Position numbers and translations under genes: made by a program
NCBI GenBank assembly: GCA_905250115.1
Contig: CAJNOI010000021.1
Coordinates: forward strand, 124,001-188,000
Length of the DNA stretch: 64,000 nucleotides
DNA from: Adineta steineri
Taxonomy: Eukaryota > Rotifera > Eurotatoria > Adinetida > Adinetidae
Direction: 5' to 3'
The notes under the pieces: generated by a model
What the model saw: the letters and a program-made list of their open reading frames with translations, nothing else
What the model was told of the DNA's origin: nothing
Databases searched by the model: none
In this document: positions 37,015-48,242 of the stretch, in pieces
Position numbering within the stretch: position 1 is the first letter of the stretch
Layout of the letters: each line of letters opens with the position of its first letter

Positions 37015-40000
37015 TTATAAACGATGTTCAAAAAAATTATCAATAGTTAATTCAAGTATTGCTGGATCATAACGAATATATTTTTCTCTATGTTTTGTAA
37101 AATCTTTATTTGCAAATTTATTATAATATGTTTTAAACATTTCCATAATTAATTTTTTTCCTTCATTTCGTAAACAATCACGTAAATCAACATCACTAAC
37201 AATATATTCTTGACATTGTTGTCGTAAATTATCAATAGCGGTATTAATAGATGAAAAACTTTCTTTCAATTGTTCACGATCACGATCACGTAACTAAAAA
37301 AAACAAGAAATTTAGAAAAAATTCAAAACATGTTCCACACGAACCTTTCCATCTGATAAACGATTACCATTATCATATTCAAGCATTTGTTGAATAGCAA
37401 TGATCAATGGAGTATAACTGTTATGTTTATTGAAATTATTTTAGTTAAGATTATGTGAAATGAAAAATAACATACCATCTTGTATAATCTTTTAAACTTG
37501 CTTGAAAATCTTCTTCATATTTTGATTTCAAATCAGATTGACAACGATGAATAATAGTTAAAATAGGTGAACTAAATTAAATAGATTTATTATTACAAAA
37601 AGAAAAAGATAAACATGAATTTAATATAACAAAATTTACTTTTCAAGACGTTTAAGAAGATAATTAACATTATTAAGAAGAAATATCGAACGAAGAGTAG
37701 GATCTTGACGTGACATATAACTATCAGTTTTCTTCGATAAATTAGTATGAAGCCATCGTACCAATTGTGCTAAAGAATTCTTTTGATAAATTAATTCAAT
37801 CTTCAGATAAATACTTACCAAAATATGTACCCAAATCATAAAGACCTTTGTCATTTGAGGATGGAATGAAGGTATCTATATCTAATAAATCAAATTGAAT
37901 ATAATTTTATTTATTAATGATCGATGAATTTCTCAAAATATTCCAATTATAACGTAGAAAAGTCATTGAAATAGTCGGTAGTATGTGAATCAGGGCTCGC
38001 GCGAGCGGGAAGGAGTGTACACTCCTCCAATAATTGAAAATTTTTATTTTTTTTCAACAACAAGAGCTGATTTAGAACAAATTTTGCTCTGAATACCCTT
38101 TTACACTCCCAGAAATTTTTACACTCTTTCAAAACTCGCTACACTCCGCCAATCTTATACCCTTCGCGCGGGCCCTGATGTAAATTATATTAAGATGTTC
38201 GTATGCAAGATAGCAACTAGGAAAGTTGACTCATGAATCCTGATTTATATTATGGCTTCATCTTGAATATTTTCAAGTCTTTTAAACCAACAAGTAACGC
38301 TCGTCTGGAGATTCGTTCAACTCCTTCTTGTAGGAACGGTGTGCCTTCACTACCAGTGAATAATTTCAAGAAACTGAGTTCAGATTTGAGTTCCTCGATC
38401 TCCCTTAGCGTTGGTCAAGTTTAATAGAACTCCTTCACTGAGATTGTTTTTGGGTCAATTAGTTAAGTACGGACACACAAGTAAGCAAACAATTTATTCT
38501 TACTAGACTCTACGAAAAAGAGAATAGATTTAACATAACGACACACTACGAAGGATTATTTTTCCATACAAATCGAATAAAAGTTCTTCTCTAGACTAAG
38601 ATGCTATTACTTTTTTATACTCGTACAGATATAAAGCATTAATAATTTTTCTTACTTTGTTCTTGTTCAACATAGAGCGAAGCAATGATAGTAGCTGTAT
38701 CTTCATAAGCAAGTAATCCTTCCATAAATGCTAATATATGTGATGTTAACGGATGAACATTTCCACCTTGACTAGGTGGCGATGAATCTAATCGAATTTC
38801 ATCTAAAATTTCATGAAGACAAGTAACAGCCTAAAATATATAAATTTCTCCAATAGTTATTAAACTATTTAAATTCTTACGGATTGTTCGAATGTTGCAG
38901 AAAGTGTAGTAAATTGTTGTCTTCGAGCAACATCACTTTCCTTTTTTTGATTAGAAAAGAAAAAATTAAATTAAACTATTTTATTCATCAATAAGAAATT
39001 TAATATACTTGAAAAAGTCTTGAAAATATTGGTCTAGATTTTAAAAACCATTTTAATATAGAAAATATTCCATAAACTGCAAATTTTCCTGTATCTAATT
39101 TATGTGGTAATCGTTGAATTGATTCACATAAAACTAATGCTTCTTCACGCATATAAACTAATGGTAATTCAATTAATTTTGTAAATACAAGTGATTGTAA
39201 TTCTTTCGGAAAAACATAATTAAGTAAATCTCGATTACGTTGTAAAAGTGCAATAAATGCATCAAGTAATAATTTATAATTATTTGTTTCACTATCATCA
39301 CTTGATTCAAACATTAAAACATCATCAGTTCCTGTTGTAGAACATGATAATGAAGAACTCATACCACGAGGTAATGTATTTGCAGCTGGTGAACGTATCA
39401 AACGGCGACCCATTTCACTAAATAGAAATATTATTAAAAATGAATCATAATATTTTATTCATAGCCATTAGTAAAATTATGAGAAAATGATATTCGCAAA
39501 AAAACTAGGTAGTATAGAAAAAATATTCGACTATTTTTTAATTAATCTAATGATTTGTTTTTAGAGATGTTTGTGTTACATGTTGGTTTTGAAAATAGTG
39601 TGATTATATGAAACCATCACCCGAAATCAAGCCAAATATGGAAAACGGAATGTTTGACTAAATTTTCTAGATAAAATCTCATATTTGATCTGTTGTTAAC
39701 AGTACAAATTTTTTTCTCAAAAAAAATAATGTGCTTTTAAATTTCAATATAAGTGTAAGCAAGAAAAAGAAGAAGCTGGAGCTGTTAATATAACTTACGA
39801 TGTTTAATAAAAGTATCTGATAAATCAAGATAAAAAAGAAAATAATGATGAATCTATATTTTTTTATTTTACCCTAATTTTCTTCCTTGTTTTCTTAATG
39901 TATCTGAACCTGATAATCCATGATGAGACATATTAGGACTTGTAGTGAGTAAATTTGTTGATCCACGACGAATTGAATGTTTTCTTAAATGTTCTTCAAG

Positions 40001-41116
40001 TCTATTTTAGAAAAATAAATATATACTTAATAAAAAACTATGGAATTATTTACAATTGAAGAGATCGCCGTATCATTGTACCTCGTTTTGTTGCATAAGA
40101 ATCAATAAGACCTTGCCGAAAACCATGAGAACTAAACCATTCAATAATTGTTCTTAATGTAGCCATATCAGCTTCTAAAATTTAATTATTATAAAAAAAA
40201 CTAAAAATTCTATATTTATCATACCTTGCATAGAATGTATATCATTATTATTTGTTGTAGTTACTGATTCACATAATTCCATAACTTCTTTTGGTGATAA
40301 TGGATTAGCATATCTTAAAATAAGTTTATCGGTTTCATCAACAAGTCGTTTTCTTCCAATATCATATAATTCTGTAACACGTTCACGTTCCGCAACAGCT
40401 GTAACTCGTTTAAAATATTTAACTGCATCTTCAAGACGATCTAATTCAGCTAAATAATCTGTTAAATTTCCTCCTGGACCTGATGAAACTGTTGGTGTTA
40501 ATTCACCACATATATCATAATAATGAAGAACAGAATCAACTAATGATAAACTTTGATCGACATTATTTAAAAGTAAACGTAATTCATTTGTTGCTTCATA
40601 AACAGGTGTAACAAGTTCATCTAATGATTGTAATTTTCTTTCAAAATTATCTAATGTAGAAACCATACCACTTGTTAATGCATTTGAACGTGAAAGAGAT
40701 TCTTGTAATAATGTTAAACGACGTTTTTCCTATCAAATAACACAAAATATATTTTTCTCTATATGAAAAATTCATTCACGCTTTAATAGTTGTTGGTTAC
40801 AAATAGAATCGAGTATATGTAAGTTGAATTCAAGTGACTCACTCCGAATTGCGGTTACACTATTGGTCTGCTGAGTGATTTGATCTGTGACCGCAATTAC
40901 GAATCCCACTCATAGATAAAAAATTTTGATTTATACATTCCGAATCACAATCATCTTTTAGTTTTAATACTTTTCCAAGCGTATTTTAAGATTATAGAAA
41001 ACCCAATCGTTTGTTTCTATGAATTTCAAACCAATAGAATAAGTTCTTTATCTCACCTCTTGTAATTTTATTTCCGACGTACGTATATTTGTCATTGAAT
41101 CATTCGCACCTGTCAT
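37015..41116 (-). CDS. EXOC7: EXOC7/Exo70, exocyst subunit
   Basis: Exo70 tethers secretory vesicles to the plasma membrane as part of the octameric exocyst, binding PI(4,5)P2 and Rho-family GTPases. The start MTGANDSMTNIRTSEIKLQE leads to the coiled-coil N-terminus (GMVSTLDNFERKLQSLDELV) and a conserved segment (DSVLHYYDICGELTP, GPGGNLTDYLAELDRLEDAV). The helical-bundle C-terminus follows, with LTSHILAFMEGLLAYEDTA, RSIFLLNNVNYLLKRLEK, and a final KHREKYIRYDPAILELTIDN close to the vertebrate end NPEKYIKYG. More than ten exons, mostly with introns near 50 bp. Three introns are longer: about 37889-38655 (carrying a MITE and a coding-like remnant), 39419-39870 and about 40735-41055. A splice-acceptor-like TTTTTCAG lies about 20 bases before the ATG. 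Confidence 0.9.
37991..38177. mobile_element. hAT-like MITE, copy 1, in an EXOC7 intron
   Basis: 187 bp with termini CAGGGCTCGCGCGAGCGGGA and (reverse-complemented right end) CAGGGCCCGCGCGAAGGG. It is flanked by near-identical 8-bp direct repeats, ATGTGAAT on the left and ATGTAAAT on the right, as expected for hAT insertions. It is clearly related, in inverse orientation, to the element at 45148-45347. No coding capacity. Confidence 0.72.
38250..38423 (-). pseudogene. Coding-like remnant inside an EXOC7 intron
   Basis: On the minus strand a frame of about 55 codons reads PTLREIEELKSELSFLKLFT, then GSEGTPFLQEGVERISRRAL and LVGLKDLKIFKMKP before a stop. Its base composition is richer in G+C than the surrounding intron. 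The first part would suit an amphipathic helix. No splice sites or similarity to EXOC7 were seen. Possibly a fragment of a transposon or a displaced exon; function unknown. Confidence 0.3.
40847..40898. repeat. 13-bp inverted repeat in an EXOC7 intron
   Basis: AATTGCGGTTACA (40847-40859) faces TGTGACCGCAATT (40886-40898), 12 of 13 paired, with weaker pairing outward. Possibly a tiny foldback element. Confidence 0.45.
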
Positions 41117-41284
41117 ATTTTCTTAAATACAACAATCTGAAAAATATTCATTTGTCGAATAAACAAATTCATATATATTATATATATTTATAACAAAAAT
41201 TTATCATAGAAAAACGAAGAAACATGAACAAAAATGATTTGTCATACAAAAGAAAGAAAAAAACATTTGTTTTGTTTTTGAAAT

Positions 41285-42186
41285 TTAAAGAAGATTACAT
41301 CCTTTCTTTTTTGCTTTAGGTTTTGGACATAAATGTGCACGTATTGCTTCATCAAATACTGTCTTTAAACCTTTTTGTGTTAATGCCGAACATTCAAGAT
41401 ATTTAACAGCACCTATTTCTTTACGCATTGATTCACCTTGAAGTGTCGAGATTGGCGATAATTTTTTTACCTAAAAGTAAATATAAAAATTAAAAAACAT
41501 GAATAAGACTAAAGAATATATTTACTCGAAGTTTATCAATCATATTTTTATCATCACGTAAATCAAGTTTTGTACCAACAAGAATAATGGGGGTTTGTGG
41601 GCAATGATGATTCACTTCTGGATACCACTAAATATATATTATTAATTATAAGAAAAATATGATTATTATTATTTCATTACTTTTGCTCGAACATTTTCGA
41701 ATGAAGCAGGACTTACAAGTGAAAAACAAATAATAAAAACATCCTAAAAAGAAAGTCTTCAGGTTTATATTTTTTCATCAAAAAAAACGTTTTTTACTGT
41801 TTGTGGATAAGATAATGGACGGAGTCGATCATAATCTAAATATATAATATGATGTTAATAATAAATCTATACTAATACCATAAATGTATACCTTCTTGAC
41901 CGGCCTATAATTGAAAAATAAATAAATATTATTATTTTAAAAAATTTATTTTCTTCCTACTGTATCCCACAAGCCGAGATTAATTGGTTTTCCATCAACC
42001 ATAACATTAGCTGAATAATTATCAAACACTGTTGGAATATATTCACCAGGAAATGTATTAGTTGTATAAGATATTAACAAACATGTTTTACCAACGGCAC
42101 TGAAATAAACAAAAATAATCTTTCAAAATAATAAATATACAAATAGTTTACCCATCGCCAACTACGACGCATTTAAGTGCTTGCAT
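41285..42186 (-). CDS. RAC1: RAC1, Rho-family small GTPase
   Basis: RAC1 switches between GDP and GTP forms to control actin, NADPH oxidase and cell polarity at membranes. The sequence is close to vertebrate RAC1: [20 protein letters not shown] (P-loop), [16 protein letters not shown] (effector loop, switch I), [20 protein letters not shown] (switch II), [30 protein letters not shown] (TKxD), ECSALTQ (SAL), a polybasic tail KPKAKKKG and a CNLL box for geranylgeranylation. About six exons. One is only 13 nt (41892-41904), encoding the AGQE core, with canonical AG and GT on both sides. The two sides of switch II would not join in frame without it. EXOC7, whose product works with Rho-family GTPases, is the next gene on the same strand. 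Confidence 0.95.
41892..41904 (-). other. 13-nt microexon of RAC1
   Basis: Exon GCCGGTCAAGAAG between AG (41906-41905) and GT (41891-41890). It supplies A-G-Q-E plus one base, bridging TGGGATACA| to |ATTATGATCGA so that WDTAGQEDYDR is restored. It includes Gln61, the catalytic residue. Confidence 0.9.
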
Positions 42187-43185
42187 TTTTAAATGAACAA
42201 TTTTATTTTCAATTAAATAACCTAAGAAATACTAGCATGAACATAGTATTTAAAAAGAAAAATCATACATTCTTGAAATGATAGGTTAATAAAAAAAAGA
42301 GAAAATGAATAATATAAGAATCAAATCTCAAGCAAACAAAGAAAAGAGAAGAGAATAAAACAAATGAATCATTATATTAATCACGATAGATATAAACTTA
42401 AATCAATCATGTCGATACTGGTCCAATCCAACACGATATCATTCGATAAATAGACAGAGGGCGCACATAAAAGAATACTCAAGCAATTAAATGATAGTTA
42501 AATCGTATCGATTACTTCCAGTACCGCTGAATGATAATCTTACAATTACTTAGATATCGAACTGAAAATTTACCTACTTGGCAAATTTTAACTCAAGTAT
42601 ATTATATCAATATCAGTCATATAGGCTTACTGAATGCTATGGAACATTCACGAGTATTTTGTCTAGTATATCTCATAGATTTTCGAGTTAAGATGCATTG
42701 AGTTAAAGTAAAACTAGAACATAGTGTAGTCAAATAGGAGTATTACATGACATATATATAATCTTTGTCTAGTATTTATTATTTCGAATTATTTCTCTCC
42801 CAAATAAATTTTTATGACGATAAGAATACTCAGACGAATTCTTAAAATAATGACCGATGACATGAAAATTGCATTGTTATAATAAAATGCTCTATTCTAG
42901 ATATCTCAAAGAACAATATCTAGAAAAATATTGTGTGTACTGAGCACTTCGAATGGTTTACTCAATTTCATTGTTACTATATAGAAAGATGAATTGAACT
43001 TATAATAAAGATAACATCCCGTAGATGTCAGTATTTTATTGACAATTGATTAACTGTATATTTCTATCCAATGATTATATTGCTGTATCAAAGTCAATAC
43101 TAAAACACCTGTTTCTGTTTTTGCTGCTTGTAAAAATGCTAATCAAGCGTTAAGTTATTCATTTTTGTCTTCAACTGTCTGAATA
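42187..43185. promoter_or_regulatory. Divergent intergenic region, RAC1 / SLC35D
   Basis: About 1 kb between divergent starts, AT-rich, with no frames of interest. It must hold the promoters of both genes; no specific motif is called. Confidence 0.35.
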
Positions 43186-44777
43186 ATGCAAAAAAAAACA
43201 TCTTCTGATGTTTCAAGTTCACAAAATATTACATTTATTCAACGAGTATTCTCAGCACTTTTGTATGGTACCTGTTCAGGTCTAATCACTGTCGTTAACA
43301 AACTTGTACTTACTTCATATGGGTATGTTTTGTTACTTGATGAATTAAAGATTTTCTAAATAGTTTTATTCGTTATTATACAATAGATTTCCATCATTTC
43401 AATTGCTTGCTATCGGACAGGTAGGTACTAATAATGATCAAGAATGATTTATATAATTTTTGTTCTATTTTAGTTAGTCGTATCTATTGTTGTACTTTAT
43501 GTGGCTCGTCTATTAAATATTGTTTCATTTCCACCATTCTCTAAAGATATTATTAAAAAAGTAAAAATTTTATTAAATATATAACAAATATTTTCTTTCA
43601 TACTTTAAATAGATTATGCCATTGCCATTATTCTTTTTTTTAAACTTATTTTTTGGTTTAGGTGGTACACAAGCCGTGAGGTATTTATTCTTTATTCCAT
43701 ATTATATATATATATCTATTTTAATGTATAGTTTACCAATGTTTACTGCATTACGTCGGTTTTCAATTTGGATGGCAATGATTGGTGAACAATTTATTCT
43801 TAAGTAAAATTTAAAATATCTATTTGAATGAATTATTGATTTTTTTTTGAAGACAACAGCAACCTTTTATAGCTCAAGCAAGTGTTTATTTAATGGTTAT
43901 CGGTGCATTGATTGCTTCTGGAGATGATTTAACTTTCAATTGGTTTGGTTATACATTCCTTACTCTGAATAATCTTAGTACAACTGCGCAAGGTATTGTT
44001 ATTAAACAAAAATTAGCTAATCAAGTAAAGGAATATTAATATGAAGAAAAAAATACATAATAAATCATTTTTTCTTTCAGAAATTTAATCAAAATGATCT
44101 CTTATTTTATAATTCATTTGTTGTTCTTGTACCTACTATTTTATTAGCTTTATGTACTGAAGATCTCAATAAAGTAAAGATATTTCTTATGTAAATTTTG
44201 CTTGTTTTTCTATATCTACTAATTTAGGTTTGGAATTATAATGGTTATCGAGATACTGGTTTTATTTGTGCTTTTCTTCTTTCATCAATAATGGGTTTTT
44301 TACTGAATTATTCCGTTATGTTATGTACAAAATATAATTCACCATTAACAACAACAGTTGTTGGTGCTTGTAAAGTCTGTTTTCATAAAATTTTACATTT
44401 TTAAGATTTATATTTGTTTATTTTTAAGAATTTATTTGTTACATATCTTGGAATGTTTATCGGTGGAGATTATATTTTTTCATTTGTTAACTTTATTGGA
44501 CTTAACATTAGGTAGATATTTTAAAACTTGAACTTATGAACTTGTAAAAAATTGTAATTATCATAATTTTTCTTTGTTTAGTGCTCTGGGAAGTATTATT
44601 TATACTTGGATAACATTTACTCGAAAAACTCCATCAACCGTGATATCAAATAAACGAAAAGGTATGCATTATATTATGATGAACGATCTTTCTTTAGTAT
44701 ATGATGAGAAAATATTTTTGTATGATTTCATAGTTTATTAATTCGATAAAATTTATTTTGACTATTTAGAACAATAA
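43186..44777 (+). CDS. SLC35D: SLC35D-type nucleotide-sugar transporter
   Basis: Multi-pass Golgi/ER antiporter that brings UDP-sugars into the lumen for glycosylation. About nine exons join as [196 protein letters not shown] and [20 protein letters not shown]. The LPMFTxLRRF and SxLTTTVVGxxKN motifs place it in the SLC35D1/D2/D3 group. A last mini-exon (44770-44777) would end the protein KRKEQ; reading through the donor instead gives a longer tail. Exact substrate unknown. Confidence 0.85.
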
Positions 44778-46825
44778 AATTCTTCGACATTGACCGCTTC
44801 ATTCAACAAGACTCTTATTTTTATTTTTATTGTTAATTTTATTTTGACTATTATCATTCCTTTTTTCTATGACGATAACATAATGGACTTTATTAACTAA
44901 CTATTTTTTAAATATAATTGATAGGATAATTATTTTATCAAGATTATGAATACTTACTGTTCAATTAATATATCATGTAAAACTATTTACTAGAAAATGA
45001 AATGAATGTTGATGATATCTGGATTGTCGTATTACGAATCTATATAGAGTGTGAATTAGGGGTATAATTAGAAAAATATTTCAGGGGGGATTCAATCTGT
45101 TTTTTGGCGTCTATGAGAAGGGCTTGAAGTGGTTTTCAAGTAGAGACCATGGCCCGCGCGAAGGGTCTAAGATTGGGGAAGGGGTGTAGCGGGTTTTGAA
45201 AGAGTGTACTAATTTGGGGAACGGGGGTGTAAAAAGATATTTAGAGCAAAATATGTTCCAAATCAGGTCTTGTTGTTAAAAAAAAACACAAATTTCCAAT
45301 TATTGGAGGTGGGGGTGTACACTCTCCCCCCACCCTCGCGGGTTCTGGCAGAGAGAAACCATTTATAGGGGACTCGGATCCCGCTCGGGATTTTTAGCTC
45401 TCGACTGGTTACGCGTTAAATAAAGTTCATGCATTGCATTTCTGAAGTTTTTCATGAGATATTTTCATCTTAAAAATGATCTTTAAGAAAAAATATGATA
45501 TCTTCAATTTTCTATACCTTGTAATAATCAATAAGATGATATAACCAATTCTATGTCTTATACAATCATTTTTCTACTTGTATGACAAGTAATCCAGTTT
45601 TATTTCGTAATAGGCAAAGGTACCGTGTATCCGCAATTTTTTTTCTAAATAACTGGATGAATGTAAGACATAATGATATGATCAATTGTTACACTATTCT
45701 ATTTAAATAATTTCTGTTGAAACTAAAAATATATCATTTGTTGTTATTTTTTTTTTGTACAATAGCAGTAAGATAAATGTTTGATATCAATTAAATTTCG
45801 TTCATATGAATAGAATTATGAAGAACGGAACTATATGTTTATTCTATGATATTTAACAATGGTAGATTAATAAAATGTACATATCCGGACTAATTATTTA
45901 TCATTTGTATATAATCAATCATTGTTATTATTCTTATTAAAAAAAAAGATGAATGAAATTTATTTGAACTTTTCTTTTTTTTTTTGACAAATTGTAAACA
46001 TTATTAAATAATGAATATTCGTATTTTTAAGTAAATATAAAAGTCGATTACAAATGAAGATCATCAATTATTAAATTAAATTTTAGTACGACGACTTGTC
46101 GAAAATGATTGTTCTACATATAAAAGAGAATTATACATGTATGCATATAAGTGTTAATCTATTTCTTTTTTTTCCTCTACATATTCTCCATATGCCATAG
46201 ACTCGTCAAAATTTTGTCCATTATTCAATTTGCATGTCAACTTTTTCAATTTGAAATAAATAAGACTTTCATTGCACAGACATTTTTATTTCCGTTTGGG
46301 CTCATTCCGATAATAACAATAGTAATGAACATTAAAATAGATTCTTTTTTTCTTACTAAAAAGAAGGAAATAAATTATTTCTTCTTCTACTTCAATCCGT
46401 GGACAAAGAAAAGAAAAAGGCCGGTCACTATTCTCTCGGTTAATCTCCATATTATTCTCTCTCTTTCTCTCGTTTTTTTTTTCTATATTAATTGATGGTG
46501 ACAGTAGTACTAACAGGCAGCAACAGCAGCAGCACTTAAAGAAATTCATACAATATGCACATTGGCTTAGCATTGAAGTGTAATGGTCAGAGAACAAAAA
46601 AAAAAGAAAAATTTTGAAGGAATGAAATTCATCTCTTTACTCGCTTTTGTTCTTCCTTTTTCTTATCTATACACCGTTTTGTCGACCAAGGTGAATGAAC
46701 AATAGCAACGGTATATTCTCATTCTAATTATAGTATAAGAAGAGAATAGAAGCAGAACATTGTCTCACGTATTGCTTTCATCTACTATTAACATTGAACA
46801 AATCTACCGAAATTTTCAAAAATCA
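44778..46825. other. 2-kb intergenic region with one MITE
   Basis: Between SLC35D and the tetraspanin, same strand. It contains the hAT-like element at 45148-45347, embedded in a patch (about 45000-45420) of higher G+C than its surroundings. No gene was recognised; a hydrophobic frame at 46151-46495 looks like chance. Confidence 0.5.
45148..45347. mobile_element. hAT-like MITE, copy 2
   Basis: 200 bp, related in reverse orientation to 37991-38177: shared CCCGCGCGAAGGGT.TAAGAT at one end, GAGTGTA, GAGCAAAAT.TGTTC.AAATCAG and CCAATTATTGGAGG inside, and a GC-rich other end. Flanking 8-mers GTAGAGAC and GCAGAGAG agree at six positions, suggesting an older insertion. Confidence 0.7.
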
Positions 46826-47965
46826 ATGATGACCAACTGTTTATGTGCAAAATATGTTCTTCTATTCTTTAATTTAATTATTTGGGTAAGAAGATGTTTT
46901 GATTTTCTTATTATGTTTTGATAGGGAATCAATTTTGCTTATGAATTTTCTTTTTTTCTTTTCCGAATTGTCAAGTATATAGAAATTTATTGTTTTTACG
47001 GTTATTGAATCGCTAAGAATAGATTAGTAATGCATGATTGTATTGATTTTTAATAAAAATCTATTCAATGAATCGTTAAAAATAAAATGACGATATTTTT
47101 TATTATTTTTAGTTAACGGGCGGTGCTTTTATAAGTTGTGGAATTCTTGTTTTATATAAACGTGATTTAAATGAATTATTTACACTTTTATCATATGATT
47201 CTCGTCTTATACCAACATTTTATAACATTGGTTATGTTCTAATTGCTGTTGGTATACTTATTTTTATCGTTGGTTTACTTGGTTGTTGTGGTACAGTTCG
47301 AGAATCTCGACTTTTACTTGGTTTAGTAAGTTTATTTTAAAGATCTATGATGATTTAATCTTTTTTTTTTCTGTAATCTATTAGTATGTCTTTTTTATAA
47401 TAATTGTTATGGGTGGTGAGCTTATTGTAGCTATGTATACGGTACTATTAAGTGATGAATGGGATACTCGATTACCAAGAACATTAGCACGACGAATTTT
47501 AACATATAATTATACATTACCACAAGGATTTGAAACTGATTTAGATATGGTTCAGAAGCAGGTAATCAATGAGATTAATAAAAAACGATGTCTCATAAAC
47601 TTTACTTCTATTTCTAGTTTTCGTGTTGTGGTATTGATGGTCCACAAGATTTTCATAATAATCCGGATTATAGGATTTCTGATCGTCATCTTCCACCATC
47701 ATGTTGTAGAAGTTTACTAAATGGAATTTGTCTTGAAATTGATTCATATCAAGTTGGTTGTTATCAAACAATTAACGAATATTTACATTTCTATTCAAGA
47801 TTAATTGTAGCAATTGGAATTGGTATTGCTCTATTTGAAGTATATAGTTAATTTAGATTTTTTATTTTCTATATTAAACTTTTCTTTTGTCTATTTTAGT
47901 TAACTGCATTGATATTAGCTGTTTGTGTTTGCCGCGATACATTATACGAAGATAGTTTTCATTAA
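46826..47965 (+). CDS. Tetraspanin
   Basis: Five exons encode a four-pass protein: TM1 around YVLLFFNLIIWLTGGAFISC, TM2 NIGYVLIAVGILIFIVGLLG, TM3 VFFIIIIVMGGELIVAMYTV and TM4 LIVAIGIGIALFELTALILA. The large extracellular loop has the tetraspanin signature FSCCGIDGPQDF (CCG) and PPSCC, plus two further Cys (GIC, VGC), giving the usual six. CCG follows TM2 in GLLGCCGTV, where palmitoylated juxtamembrane Cys occur in the family. Tetraspanins organise membrane microdomains with integrins and signalling receptors. The short tail ends in CVCRDTLYEDSFH. Member-level orthology (CD9/CD63/other) is not clear. Confidence 0.85.
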
Positions 47966-48219
47966 TTTATATCATTGTATAATTTGTCAAGAAATAAATA
48001 AAAATAAATGCGGAAACTTTGGATTTTATCCGAGAGTTATGTGTTCTGCAAAAAGTGTATATGGAAATATCAGTATTTTTGCAATAACTCCAGAATGGCT
48101 CAACTTCGAACTCGACCGAGATCTTGATGAGACGGAATTGTGTAGAAAATTTCATGAAAATCTGTCTCTCCTTTCGAAATTTATCGAGTAAACGGACGGA
48201 CACACTAACCGATGCTAGA

Positions 48220-48242
48220 GTGTACTCACTTTTTGAGTACAC
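48220..48242. repeat. Perfect 9-bp hairpin at the end of a coding-like fragment
   Basis: GTGTACTCA, five-base loop, TGAGTACAC. It directly follows a segment whose plus frame (about 47997-48191) is open and includes GNFGFYPRVMCSAKSVYG and EWLNFELDRDLDETELCRKF. This may be a decayed repeat element with a terminal hairpin. Confidence 0.5.

Noticed and set aside
46151..46597. Overlapping hydrophobic frames on both strands
   Set aside because: Phe/Ile/Lys-rich, built from homopolymers, no family features.
48220..48242. Helitron 3' end
   Set aside because: A hairpin is present but no CTRR terminus follows at the expected distance, so the class cannot be assigned.
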